64,000 nucleotides of DNA from Oligoflexales bacterium (GTDB taxonomy: Bacteria; Bdellovibrionota_B; Oligoflexia; Oligoflexales; RGVZ01), in assembly GCA_947494335.1 (NCBI GenBank), contig CANLUT010000004.1, positions 248,001 to 312,000 of the forward strand, in the 5' to 3' direction. The position numbers and the translations under genes were made by a program. Shown one piece after another: positions 19,123 to 28,282 of this stretch (within the stretch, counting starts at the first letter, position 1; each line of letters starts with the position of its first letter). The notes under the pieces were generated by a model. That model searched no databases. It was not told the origin of the DNA and saw nothing but the letters and a program-made list of their open reading frames with translations.

Positions 19123-20883
19123 ATGCAGATATTGGACAAAATCAAAGACTACGAAAGGCTTGGTAAGCCGTTCTTCTCCTTTGAGTATTTCCCACCAAAG
19201 ACCGAGACCGGACTCCACAACCTCTATTCGCGCCTGGACCGCATGGCCGGTCTTGAACCTTGTTTCATTGACATCACCTGGGGCGCTGGCGGCAGCACAT
19301 CTGAAACCACACTGACGTTAAGCAAAGACGCTCAAACCTATTTTGGTTTGGACGTCATGATGCATATTACCTGTGCCAATTTGAGTGAAACTCGTTTGCG
19401 GTCAGCTCTTGATCAGGCTCGTGATTGTGGCATCCGCAACATCATGGCACTGCGCGGAGATTCACCTCGTAGCGATCGCCATGCTGAGCCTTCGTTTATT
19501 GAAACCAGCATTGATTTGATCAAATGGATTCGCAAAAACTATGGTCAAACCTTCTGTATCGCAGTGGGCGGCTATCCTGAGGGGCATCCAGAGGCCAAAT
19601 CAAAAGACGATTGCGTGGCGTACCTAAAGAAAAAAGTCGACGCTGGAGCTGACTTTGTAGTCACCCAGTTGTTTTACGATGTGAGCGAGTACGACCAATT
19701 TCTGAAACGCTGTAAAAAGATCGGTATTCACTGTCCTATTATACCAGGCGTCATGCCGATCATGTCTTACGAGCGCTTTCTAAAGTTTACTGAGTTTACG
19801 GGGATCAAAGTTCCAGAGCATATTCGGCAAGCTCTAGAACCAATAAAGACCGACGACGAAGAAGTTAGGGCTTTTGGCGTCGACCTTTGCGTGAAAATGG
19901 CCCGCGAATTATTTGAGCTAGGTGCTCCGGGACTTCATTTCTACACTCTCAATCTTGAGTCGTCTGTAACTGAGGTCCTCGAGAACTTGGACCTGTTGGG
20001 AGACTGTCGAACAAGGCGCCCGATGCCATGGCGTGCGTCTACAGTTGCAAATCGCAAGTCTGAGGAGGTACGCCCAATCTTTTGGAGTAATCGACCGAAA
20101 AGCTATCTTGCGCGTACTTTGACTTGGGATGATTTCCCAAATGGTCGCTGGGGTGATAGCTTTTCCCCAACTTTTGGCTCGTTAAACGATTACTACATTT
20201 TCCGCAGAACCCAAGACACAGCTATGCGAGAAAATAGATTAAAAATTTGGGGCCAACCTAAATCTGCTAGTGATTTAACTGAGGTATTTGCCAAATTTTG
20301 CCGCGGTGAAATCAAATGGCTACCCTGGTGCGAGATGCCAATCCAAATCGAAACTGGCAGAATCGTCTCGCAACTCGTCTCAATTAATCTTAATGGCTAT
20401 CTAACCATCAATAGCCAACCACAGGTCAACGCCGCACCGAGTGATGCTCCGGATGTAGGTTGGGGCGGTGCTGGCGGCTTTGTGTTTCAAAAAGCATACG
20501 TCGAATTTTTCACGACTAAAGCCAAAATGCTTGAACTAATGGAGCGAGCCAAGAAGATTCCATCCATCACCATTCATGCCATCAATGAAAAAGGCGAAAG
20601 TTACTCCACGACAGACGATGTAAGCGTCAACGCTGTCACATGGGGCGTATTTCCTGGTCGAGAAATCATCCAACCGACCGTTGTCGACTCCAAAAGCTTT
20701 GCAATCTGGAAGGACGAGGCGTTTGACCTATGGTTGGATGAGTGGCGCTCTCTTTACTCCAAAAACAGCGAAAGCTGGAATTTTATCTCCAGCGTTCATG
20801 ACGACTACTTCTTGGTAAACGTCGTTGAAAACGATTTTGTGAATGGGGATATCTACAGGCTATTCCCCTGCATTAACTCTTAG
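19123..20883 (+). CDS. metF: Methylenetetrahydrofolate reductase, eukaryote-type with SAM-regulatory domain
   Basis: About 586 residues, twice the length of typical bacterial MetF. Residues 1-290 form the FAD-dependent TIM barrel with the active-site FEYFPPKT (Glu21) and ALRGD (Asp113). After a short linker, residues ~315-586 follow the human MTHFR regulatory domain: RPIFWSNRPKSYLART, FPNGRWGDS, TINSQP, VGWGGAGGFVFQKAY and FPGREIIQPTVVD. The residues that bind S-adenosyl groups in the human enzyme, as I recall them, have counterparts here (Glu410-Thr411, Ser431, Thr506, Thr519). The protein makes 5-methyl-THF for methionine synthesis, probably with SAM feedback. A TTG at 19108 is an alternative start. 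The 3' end overlaps convergent sufE by 11 bases. Confidence 0.93.
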   Translation: MQILDKIKDYERLGKPFFSFEYFPPKTETGLHNLYSRLDRMAGLEPCFIDITWGAGGSTSETTLTLSKDAQTYFGLDVMMHITCANLSETRLRSALDQARDCGIRNIMALRGDSPRSDRHAEPSFIETSIDLIKWIRKNYGQTFCIAVGGYPEGHPEAKSKDDCVAYLKKKVDAGADFVVTQLFYDVSEYDQFLKRCKKIGIHCPIIPGVMPIMSYERFLKFTEFTGIKVPEHIRQALEPIKTDDEEVRAFGVDLCVKMARELFELGAPGLHFYTLNLESSVTEVLENLDLLGDCRTRRPMPWRASTVANRKSEEVRPIFWSNRPKSYLARTLTWDDFPNGRWGDSFSPTFGSLNDYYIFRRTQDTAMRENRLKIWGQPKSASDLTEVFAKFCRGEIKWLPWCEMPIQIETGRIVSQLVSINLNGYLTINSQPQVNAAPSDAPDVGWGGAGGFVFQKAYVEFFTTKAKMLELMERAKKIPSITIHAINEKGESYSTTDDVSVNAVTWGVFPGREIIQPTVVDSKSFAIWKDEAFDLWLDEWRSLYSKNSESWNFISSVHDDYFLVNVVENDFVNGDIYRLFPCINS

Positions 20884-21301
20884 ACACAGCCTTAAAAGCG
20901 GTGGAGTAGAGCATGATCTGCTTGACCACGCTGGATAGTCCGTTGCGACGATTCATGGATAAATGCTCCGTGATGCCACCCTCTTTGAGAAAATCCGGGG
21001 GCAAAGACAGGTTTTCCGCTGGCGTATTTCCGCTGTAAACAGCCACGAGTACCGCCATAATGCCTTTAACAATGACGGCATCAGAATCGACGTAAAAAAA
21101 CACTCGTCCGTCTTTCATCTCAGGCACAAGCCATGCCTGCGACATGCAGCCTTCAACCAAATATTTATCCTGGCGCTGCTCGTCTTTTAAGGTTGGTAAT
21201 TCGCGGCCTTTTTCAATGATGAACTTGTAGCGATCATCACTGGAAGTGATCTCCGCGAGTTGATCTAACATATGTTTTTTCTTTGATTGAATATCACTCA
21301 T
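20873..21301 (-). CDS. sufE: SufE family Fe-S cluster assembly sulfur acceptor
   Basis: A 142-residue SufE protein with the active cysteine in VEGCMSQAWL. It takes persulfide sulfur from a SufS-type cysteine desulfurase and boosts its activity in iron-sulfur cluster assembly. The ATG at 21301 has GAGG seven bases upstream. The gene lies 18 bases downstream of the dihydroorotase gene on the same strand, so the two probably share a transcript. No other suf gene is in the window. Confidence 0.92.
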   Translation of the reverse strand: MSDIQSKKKHMLDQLAEITSSDDRYKFIIEKGRELPTLKDEQRQDKYLVEGCMSQAWLVPEMKDGRVFFYVDSDAVIVKGIMAVLVAVYSGNTPAENLSLPPDFLKEGGITEHLSMNRRNGLSSVVKQIMLYSTAFKAVSKS

Positions 21302-21319
21302 CAAAAAGCCTCACGTGGA

Positions 21320-22645
21320 TCAAGAAATGACATGAACATTTGATCCAAGAATCGTGGCTACAACCCTGCCCGGCAATCGAGCGTTCACAAAGCAGCTATT
21401 ACTCGAAAGTCCCACGAAATCAGATGCTAGAACCAAACGATCCGTAACCCGCACATCGCATATAACAGCATTGAAAGGCCGACCTTCCGCAATGTTACCG
21501 AACTGATTGGCAACCCCCAAAAATCTGGCAGGATTGGTTGCCCACGTCTGGACAAGACGCGAGGATGATAGTTTTCCCTTCTGCCAAAGCCAAATCAGGA
21601 CTCTCAATGAGGTCTCTAAACCGGTCGTCCCAAACGCGCTCGTCTTAAAGTTCACGGTCTTCACAGCTGCCTCATGAGGCGCGTGATCCGTTGCCATGAA
21701 GTCGCAATCCCCGTTTTCAAGTGCACTTTGCAAGCGCGCACGGTCCTCAGCTGAGCGAATAGGCGGATTCATTTTAAAAGATGAATTTTCCCGATCAATG
21801 TCTTCAGCGGTAAAAAACAGGTGGTGTGGGCTGACTTCACAGGAAACACTGAGCCCCGCCTGTCGAGCTTTTTTAACCAAATCGATGGTCTTAGCAGAGC
21901 TGACGTGAAGGACGTGATAACGGGCCTCTGGAACCTTATTCAAAAGATCTAAATCTCGTTTCACCATGTCAAATTCCGCAGCTTCTGGATAAGCCACTCC
22001 ACCTAAACGGCTCTGAACAGGTCCAGCTGCTAAAACGCCGCCGTGACCAGGCACCTCGGCATGCTGAAGAAGCGGGAGTCCCGTTCTTGCTGCTCCGCGA
22101 AGTACGTTTTCCATCACCTGATCGTCAGCAACACCGACACCATCATCCGTGAAAGCACTGACACCAGCTCGGGCGAGAGCCTCAAAGTCGACGCACTCAC
22201 GCCCCTTTTGTCCAATTGTCATCGCCGCTGAGAAAAGGACTTGAACTCCAGTCTCTGCAGCCGGCCCATTGATTTCACGCCGAGCCAATTCGAGCACGGA
22301 AACTCTGTCCAAAACAGGATGAGTATTAGGCATGGTCAAAAGAGCTCCGACGCCACCCGCGACCGCAGCCCAAAGGCCAGAGCTTGCGGTCTCCTTATGC
22401 GGCTGGCCGGGAACTCGAAGATGAACTTGCGCATCGACGCCCGCTGGCATCAGCACCAGCCCGTTACCATCAATTAAATAGGCATCAGGTGGATAAGACT
22501 TGGATAAATCTTCGGAAATTGACTCGACGATTCCATTTTGAACCAGAACATCAACCCGGTTTCGCTCAGAATCCGCATTCCAAAGGTCAACACCTCTGAT
22601 CAAGATCTTGGTCTCAAGCGACGATTTTATCTTGTTTTTGTGCAT
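21320..22645 (-). CDS. pyrC: Dihydroorotase-like amidohydrolase with altered metal motif
   Basis: A 441-residue class I dihydroorotase relative. Family landmarks present are MPNTHPV, SAFTDDGVGV (Asp bridging the metals), LLQHAE, HVSSAKTIDLV and ATDHAPHE. Dihydroorotase interconverts carbamoyl-aspartate and dihydroorotate in pyrimidine synthesis. The first metal site normally reads DxHxHLREPG, but here it is DAQVHLRVPG: the first His is Gln73 and the catalytic-loop Glu is Val. One metal ligand is therefore lost. The protein may be weakly active, or a structural partner of aspartate carbamoyltransferase as described for non-catalytic DHOase homologues. No pyrB is adjacent. ATG start with GGGGG upstream. 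Confidence 0.82.
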   Translation of the reverse strand: MHKNKIKSSLETKILIRGVDLWNADSERNRVDVLVQNGIVESISEDLSKSYPPDAYLIDGNGLVLMPAGVDAQVHLRVPGQPHKETASSGLWAAVAGGVGALLTMPNTHPVLDRVSVLELARREINGPAAETGVQVLFSAAMTIGQKGRECVDFEALARAGVSAFTDDGVGVADDQVMENVLRGAARTGLPLLQHAEVPGHGGVLAAGPVQSRLGGVAYPEAAEFDMVKRDLDLLNKVPEARYHVLHVSSAKTIDLVKKARQAGLSVSCEVSPHHLFFTAEDIDRENSSFKMNPPIRSAEDRARLQSALENGDCDFMATDHAPHEAAVKTVNFKTSAFGTTGLETSLRVLIWLWQKGKLSSSRLVQTWATNPARFLGVANQFGNIAEGRPFNAVICDVRVTDRLVLASDFVGLSSNSCFVNARLPGRVVATILGSNVHVIS

Positions 22646-22674
22646 ATTTATCCCCCAAAGCTAAGACTTAAGCC

Positions 22675-22706
22675 CGGACGGTTTTTCATCATAACGAGAA
22701 CGTCCG
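22675..22706. other. Inverted repeat in the pyrC/folE2 divergent promoter region
   Basis: CGGACG (22675-22680) and CGTCCG (22701-22706) form a six-bp perfect inverted repeat between the divergent dihydroorotase and folE2 genes. It lacks a T-run on the plus strand. It could be an operator or a leader hairpin; nothing more can be said. Confidence 0.3.
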
Positions 22707-22797
22707 AAAACTACTATAGATTTCCGTTCAATGAAATCCATTTCTCTGTTAAAAGGAGGGCCCAAAACGACTGGGATTTTGAGCCACGGAAGCGTTT

Positions 22798-23733
22798 ATG
22801 AAACGTCACCTTGAAGACATAGATGTAGCTAAAACCACGATCAACGATGCACAGCGTCTTGATCGCGTTGGCATGAGCAATATTGAATGCCCGATACTCA
22901 TCAAGTTTGATAGCCGTCCGGCGTGTATGGCCTCAGCGCGGGCCGATGCGTTCGTGAGCCTTGATCAGCCGCAAAAGGGCATCCATATGTCGCGTCTCTT
23001 CATTGCACTCACTGAAGCGCTTGAAGCGGACCCCGTTTCACCAGACCTACTTTCGAAAATTGCATCGTCTTTTCTGAAAAGTCATGACGGTATCAGCCAC
23101 TTGGCGCACGTTCGCGTCAATTTCGAGATGATGCTCAAGCGTCCTTCTCTCGTCAGTGAAAATGAAGGCTGGCGTTCATATCCCATGAGCCTTTGGGCTA
23201 CAGCGACAAAACAGGGCATACAATGCGGCATCGAGTTAACCGTACGTTACTCAAGCACCTGTCCGTGCTCAGCAGCTTTGGCGCGTCAGCTAATACAAAA
23301 CAAATTCTCTGAAAGCTTTGCGCCTGCGCAAGATCTAACCCGAGAGGCCGTGATTGAATGGCTTGGAAAAGAAGATTCCATTGCCGGCACCCCACACGGA
23401 CAGCGTAGTGAAGGCAAGGTGACCGCCACCCTTCGAGCTGTGCCAAAAGATCTTACCTTTGCGGTTTCGATGATTGAGCGTTTGGAAACAGCACTAAAAA
23501 CAGCTGTGCAGTCTACTGTTAAGCGCGAAGATGAGCAGGAGTTTGCTCGTCTCAACGCTCAGAATTTAATGTTTGCAGAAGATGCTGTTCGGAGAATGAG
23601 TCACGCCCTTAGTCGCGACCCCAACTTATCTGGGACATTATGCGAGGTGTCGCACCTCGAAAGCCTGCATCCCCACGATGCTGTTGCCAAGGTAGCAACA
23701 GGGGATCTTGCCAAAACATTCCAACAATTTTGA
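22798..23733 (+). CDS. folE2: GTP cyclohydrolase FolE2 (type IB)
   Basis: A 311-residue GCYH-IB enzyme with RLDRVGMSNIECPI near the N-terminus, the metal-binding Cys in SSTCPCSAAL and the GTPHGQRSEG motif. It makes dihydroneopterin triphosphate from GTP, the first step of folate synthesis, which ties in with the nearby MTHFR. FolE2 works with metals other than zinc and in many bacteria is switched on by zinc shortage; no Zur-type site was recognised here. ATG start with a GGAAGCG site. Confidence 0.92.
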   Translation: MKRHLEDIDVAKTTINDAQRLDRVGMSNIECPILIKFDSRPACMASARADAFVSLDQPQKGIHMSRLFIALTEALEADPVSPDLLSKIASSFLKSHDGISHLAHVRVNFEMMLKRPSLVSENEGWRSYPMSLWATATKQGIQCGIELTVRYSSTCPCSAALARQLIQNKFSESFAPAQDLTREAVIEWLGKEDSIAGTPHGQRSEGKVTATLRAVPKDLTFAVSMIERLETALKTAVQSTVKREDEQEFARLNAQNLMFAEDAVRRMSHALSRDPNLSGTLCEVSHLESLHPHDAVAKVATGDLAKTFQQF

Positions 23734-23744
23734 ATACTAGACTC

Positions 23745-25679
23745 TTATAATCCGAACTTCTTCAAGGCGTCTTTCGCCTTGTTTTTGACATCATCCTGCA
23801 ATTTTTTCGAGTCAGCTGATCCCTTCTCTCTGTATGCCTTTTCAAGCTCTGCTTGAAGGTTTTTGAACTCGGTGTCTTTTCCTTGCAGCAAACTATTGAA
23901 GGCACTTTGAACTTTCGTGTACTCGGCCACGAGTTTTCCACGCTCATCTTTGATACGATCATCAACAAATGATTTGAGCTTTGCCTTGGCCTGATCAATC
24001 TTTTGCTTCAAGTGACGTTCGAGACCAGACGCAAGCTCTGTTCCAAGATTTGAATCCAGACCAATCTTTGGATTGGTCAGACCACCTTCAAGGGTAACCT
24101 CCATTTCAAGGGCCTTTATCCGAGATGTCGCACTCGTCAAAGCCTCCTTCAAAATTGGTGACTTTGCATCAGTCTTAAAGACAGGGCTGACAATCATTTC
24201 TTTAATCTTGGCCTTAAGCTCTGAACCGTCAAACTCAGCGTCAACCATTAGACTCGCAGGAGCTGCTGCAACACCAAACGTGATATCTGAGCTCGATGCA
24301 AACATCTGCTCAGGGAACGGATGAGCACCAACCGATAAATCGACAGCCGTTGAACTTCTGTCGCCCTTGAAATCCATGACAATCTGTAGGTCCGCCTTCT
24401 TGATCTCTTGCTTTGGCGCATCACCAGATAGACGAACCTCGGTGGGTTTATTGATGAGCGATGCATCAGAAGATACGTTAAGAATCTTCCCTGCAAAATC
24501 GCCGGAGAAACCCTCCGGGGTTGATTTGCTGGATATCTCAGCCTTCTTTAGCCAGAACAGTGGATAACCTACGGTCACTGGAAACTTGTAGGTTCTGCCA
24601 GTTCCCCGAGGATGCGGAACAAACTCCGGCTCATCTTTCTCCTTTTTGTCGGGCATGTAAGCTTTCGCTTTATCGAGGAACCCCGTCAGCTTAACGAGTT
24701 TGTCGCCCATAACTTTATTGAGTAATGCCTTTGAGATGCTGGTCTTATCGATGCTGGGCAACTGAAATCGATTTTGAAGTGCTTCCATATCCTTGCGCGC
24801 CGCATCATCGATCTCTTTCAAACTACTATTAAATCCCGAAACATCTTGCTGAATATCTTTCTGGCTCTTTTGGTAAGCCGCCACAATATCTTGGACCTTA
24901 TTAATGTCCTTCTTTAATCCCTCTAATTGATTTTTTGCTTCCACTGGATTCGACGTATTGATCTTGGTCGATTTTACCTTCTCCACAACCGCCTTAACTT
25001 CGTCGGCCTTTGGCAAGGAATCGATTCGTTTAGTCCACTCGTCTTTCTTGGACGTTAACACCGTCTGAAGTTCTTTGATCTTAGCTTCGCTTTGCAGCTG
25101 ATCACGGATTTGTTTTAACTGCTCCGTCGCATCAGTCCCGGATAGTATATTGGCTATATCTCCGAATACGTTATTCTTGAGTTGAGCTTCCGCCTCAGCT
25201 TTCAGCTCATTGCCAATTTTTTCGGTCAGCCCTGGACCTGATGTTTTGCTTGGCGGCGCTGGGGGATAAACCTCTCCTGGGGTTTTTCTCGGTGAATACA
25301 GCGCAATGTCTTTAATTGACGACTCATCGATAACAACTTTAGCTCTTAATAAAGCGTCCCAAAGAAGTGCAAAGCGTATTTGCCCAATCGAAACCACATT
25401 CTGTTGTGGCTTGCTCTTATCTGTTACTTCGATTTTGCCAATTGTGAGAGACGGATCTGTGAACTTGATATTCAAAGAACCGACATCCACTTGCGCGCCG
25501 TAAATAGAAGACGCTGCAAGCTCCAAGCCTCGACGTACATGACCATCCAACATGGTCACCGCATAAAACCAAACCAGCGCGATAATGGTGGCGATGGGTA
25601 TGATGGCTTCAATTCTAAGAGGCCCTTTTGACTTCGGGGATTTGCTTTTTTTAACTTGAGCTGCTTTTTGGTCTGTCAT
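23745..25679 (-). CDS. TIGR03545 family membrane-anchored coiled-coil protein
   Basis: A 644-residue protein with one N-terminal membrane segment (about 24-44, IEAIIPIATIIALVWFYAVT). A long, charged, largely helical periplasmic part follows, with heptad-rich segments around 190-320 and 550-640, and beta-rich AsmA-like sections between. It is recognised as the family paired genomically with TIGR03546, which lies immediately upstream here (42 bases). No activity is known for either. The AsmA-like anchoring and large periplasmic body might suggest envelope or lipid transport work; that is inference. Confidence 0.8.
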   Translation of the reverse strand: MTDQKAAQVKKSKSPKSKGPLRIEAIIPIATIIALVWFYAVTMLDGHVRRGLELAASSIYGAQVDVGSLNIKFTDPSLTIGKIEVTDKSKPQQNVVSIGQIRFALLWDALLRAKVVIDESSIKDIALYSPRKTPGEVYPPAPPSKTSGPGLTEKIGNELKAEAEAQLKNNVFGDIANILSGTDATEQLKQIRDQLQSEAKIKELQTVLTSKKDEWTKRIDSLPKADEVKAVVEKVKSTKINTSNPVEAKNQLEGLKKDINKVQDIVAAYQKSQKDIQQDVSGFNSSLKEIDDAARKDMEALQNRFQLPSIDKTSISKALLNKVMGDKLVKLTGFLDKAKAYMPDKKEKDEPEFVPHPRGTGRTYKFPVTVGYPLFWLKKAEISSKSTPEGFSGDFAGKILNVSSDASLINKPTEVRLSGDAPKQEIKKADLQIVMDFKGDRSSTAVDLSVGAHPFPEQMFASSSDITFGVAAAPASLMVDAEFDGSELKAKIKEMIVSPVFKTDAKSPILKEALTSATSRIKALEMEVTLEGGLTNPKIGLDSNLGTELASGLERHLKQKIDQAKAKLKSFVDDRIKDERGKLVAEYTKVQSAFNSLLQGKDTEFKNLQAELEKAYREKGSADSKKLQDDVKNKAKDALKKFGL

Positions 25680-25721
25680 TTATATGATCTCTGTTGAGTG
25701 GTTGAGGAAATGGTCAAAATC

Positions 25722-26249
25722 TCAAGATCCGTACAATTCGTTATAGCTGGCGTACCATTTATAGAGTCCCGTCGCTTTCACAGCCTTCCAAAATTTTGTT
25801 TCCTGATAACGCTGAACAATCTTTTCGCGGTATTTAACAATTAAGATGCGCGAGGCGAAAAACACACAGGGCATCAACAAAACCGCGGTCACTCCAGATC
25901 CCATGACAATGGAGTTATTAAAGCGAGTCAACGGAACAAGAGGCATGTTATACAACACAGTAAATGTGCCTCTCAAAGAAGGCTGTTCCAAGACCATGGC
26001 GCCAACCGAGGCAAATACTGGATCCAAAAGATACGCTACAAATTTAAAGAAGAAAGCCGCAAGAAACGCAGCTCCCGCCTGTACGCGGAAAAATAAAATC
26101 AGCAGAAAGATCACGAAAGATTGCAATGAAAGCGCCGGGGACATTCCCAGAACAAACCCTGCGGCCACACCCCATGCAATTTGATTGGTGCCCGTTTCTG
26201 AGTTCAAAAGTTTTATCAGCCCAAAAATCTGCTTTAATAAGATAGTCAA
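25722..26249 (-). CDS. TIGR03546 family (DUF2062-like) membrane protein
   Basis: A 175-residue inner membrane protein with three to four hydrophobic helices and the TGTNQIAWGVAAGFVLGMSP motif of the TIGR03546 family. It probably starts at TTG 26249, where AGAGGA lies seven bases upstream. It forms a two-gene unit with the downstream TIGR03545 gene. The role is unknown; conserved pairing suggests a shared envelope complex. Confidence 0.8.
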   Translation of the reverse strand: MTILLKQIFGLIKLLNSETGTNQIAWGVAAGFVLGMSPALSLQSFVIFLLILFFRVQAGAAFLAAFFFKFVAYLLDPVFASVGAMVLEQPSLRGTFTVLYNMPLVPLTRFNNSIVMGSGVTAVLLMPCVFFASRILIVKYREKIVQRYQETKFWKAVKATGLYKWYASYNELYGS

Positions 26250-26321
26250 AATTTAATCCTCTCTGTAAGCGTCTTATCGCTTCTTTGTTCACATGAAGAT
26301 CTTAATGAGCAAATATTAGCA

Positions 26322-26350
26322 GGAAAACGAGGCAGCTGTCTCGTTTTTAT
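26322..26350 (-). terminator. Possible terminator downstream of the 573-residue membrane protein gene
   Basis: AACGAG and CTCGTT flank the loop GCAGCTGT, about 60 bases beyond the stop of the 26411-28132 gene. The T-tract on the minus strand is short (CGTTTTCC) and stronger on the plus strand, so termination is likely but not certain. Confidence 0.45.
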
Positions 26351-26410
26351 CAAACTCCCGCCGATGCCTTTAACAAGTTTTAAACTGAGTGACCGGACTT
26401 TAAACAGAAA

Positions 26411-28132
26411 TCAAAGACGCTCAATTCGGATGATTCCGCGCTTATTAAGAACCATACGAAAGTGATCATAAACGACCTGTTTGTCGCGACGGTGCTGAAG
26501 GGAATGCCTCAAAACTATATGCATATGATAAACCTTTGGAAGTTTTAGCGAGGACAATCGACCGTCAATGCTAATGATGTCTGTTCCTGCCTGAGGATCA
26601 TCGAGCCTAGTCAGATAGCCAGCAATATTTATGCGCAGAATATCGTGCACCGCACGAATCGGATAATCCATAAGGCTGATTGCTCGCGGATAAAGTTCAA
26701 CGACCTTTTTGTAATGAATAATGCTTTTAGGGGCGTCCTCAGCCTCTAGGTCGTCTGAATAGGATTGAATCCGCAGTTGTTTGACCTCAACCGGCAAGTC
26801 TTCAGGAGGTACGAAATGTGTATATTCGTTTACGTTGCCGACCTCAATCGCAGCTTCTGTTGCTGGTTCGTACAGAATACGTTCGCTGTTATCCGGAAGC
26901 TGGCTAAATATTTTACCAGAGAAAAAGCTCCTACCATTTTCCTTGATACGATCTTTCAAGACGTAAGCAATCATCGAAGCTGTGACGATCAGAAATCCAC
27001 TTGATTGCCAGAAGTCACTTTCAGCCGCCGCATTTCCACCTACGAAGGCCCCTCCGCGTAGCGTAATGAAGTACATCGCAATGACCCACCAAAGTGCGGC
27101 CAAACCGGCGGCGGCCATAGCACCAAGTTGACGCTGAAATTCGAATAGGGGCCTTGTTCGGATGCTTAGATAGAGTACTCCCCAGGTTCGCCTTTTTAAG
27201 ACTCCTCGGCGATGCATGTAACGCTCAACTTCATCGTCTGAACTGTCTTCGTCAATCCAGGCATAACCGCGCTTTTTTGCGTACCATCGCTCCAAGCGAT
27301 TCAAGGCTACACAACGCCTAAGGAACGCAAGATAGTCTATCTCTGGAACCAGTCTAGGATCAATTTCAGTTGCAACGCGCATCAAATTAGCAAGACCATC
27401 CCGCAGTCGATACGTGCAGTATTCATCTACAAATTTCAGCTCGTTGACTAGCGGTCGAAGATAGTCCTGATTTAGACTTTCGGCTTCGATCAAAAGCTTT
27501 CGCCATTGCTTGAGCAGATATAGCGCCTTACTCAAAAGCTCGCGTGTTTCATCGAGGTAGTGTTCAAGAGACTCGACTCCCTGACCGCGCTCATCGTAGA
27601 CCGTAGCGATATACTTATGAACTTTACGAATTGCCTTGGTGCGTTTGCCCATTCGCTTGAGAAAGTAGCTCGCAAATGAGCAGCCGAAAATTCTAGCTTC
27701 TGAAATAGCCCGCTGAATTGTCACCGGAGGATGACCGTCAGCAACCTGCTTTACGTAGTCCTCCAAAAACTTAATCGGTGAACGACTGCCGGTTAACCCA
27801 ATCAATTCACGAAACGAAAATCGCGGCTCACGAAAACGCACCAAAGGGCGCAAATCCGCGTAAAATCGATCTTTAGTATAGGTTTGTGGCGAGACGGCCA
27901 TCTGAGGCGGATAGAAAAACCAAGCCTCCACAACATATTTTTGCTTGCGCGTTGCACCAGCAAGATTCGGGATCACCGGATAATCGAATACTGTTTCTAG
28001 CTGTGTGCGATCATGAGCTGCAAAAGTAGACTTAACCTGTAAATCCTCGTCAACCGCTTTTGAACGAGACTTTCCTTTGCGAGGAAGCTCCGCTTCTTCA
28101 ACTCTGCTTTTGGTTGTGGCTTTTGCATACAT
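26411..28132 (-). CDS. Unknown membrane protein with large cytoplasmic parts
   Basis: A 573-residue protein I do not recognise. Residues 1-40 are Lys/Arg/Glu-rich and probably disordered. Residues 50-330 are helical and very charged, with FYADLRPLVRFREPRFSF near 90. Two membrane segments follow near 340-360 and 378-397. The last 170 residues are soluble and end in a basic segment (RHSLQHRRDK) and an RIERL tail. There is no signal peptide. The ATG context has only a weak ribosome site. It stands alone, between the TIGR03546 gene and a GDT1-type transporter, with AT-rich DNA upstream (28140-28280) that probably holds its promoter. Confidence 0.75.
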   Translation of the reverse strand: MYAKATTKSRVEEAELPRKGKSRSKAVDEDLQVKSTFAAHDRTQLETVFDYPVIPNLAGATRKQKYVVEAWFFYPPQMAVSPQTYTKDRFYADLRPLVRFREPRFSFRELIGLTGSRSPIKFLEDYVKQVADGHPPVTIQRAISEARIFGCSFASYFLKRMGKRTKAIRKVHKYIATVYDERGQGVESLEHYLDETRELLSKALYLLKQWRKLLIEAESLNQDYLRPLVNELKFVDEYCTYRLRDGLANLMRVATEIDPRLVPEIDYLAFLRRCVALNRLERWYAKKRGYAWIDEDSSDDEVERYMHRRGVLKRRTWGVLYLSIRTRPLFEFQRQLGAMAAAGLAALWWVIAMYFITLRGGAFVGGNAAAESDFWQSSGFLIVTASMIAYVLKDRIKENGRSFFSGKIFSQLPDNSERILYEPATEAAIEVGNVNEYTHFVPPEDLPVEVKQLRIQSYSDDLEAEDAPKSIIHYKKVVELYPRAISLMDYPIRAVHDILRINIAGYLTRLDDPQAGTDIISIDGRLSSLKLPKVYHMHIVLRHSLQHRRDKQVVYDHFRMVLNKRGIIRIERL

Positions 28133-28282
28133 AGACTGACCATCAGCGCAAATTAAAATACCAATGCCCTAAAATCACATTCATATTATCGGCTTAGTTT
28201 TTTGATAATCAATTTTTTAATTTGTTATTTTGGAAAAATCTATCTGTTAGTGACAATAATTGAATAGCTTACCAGTGACATT

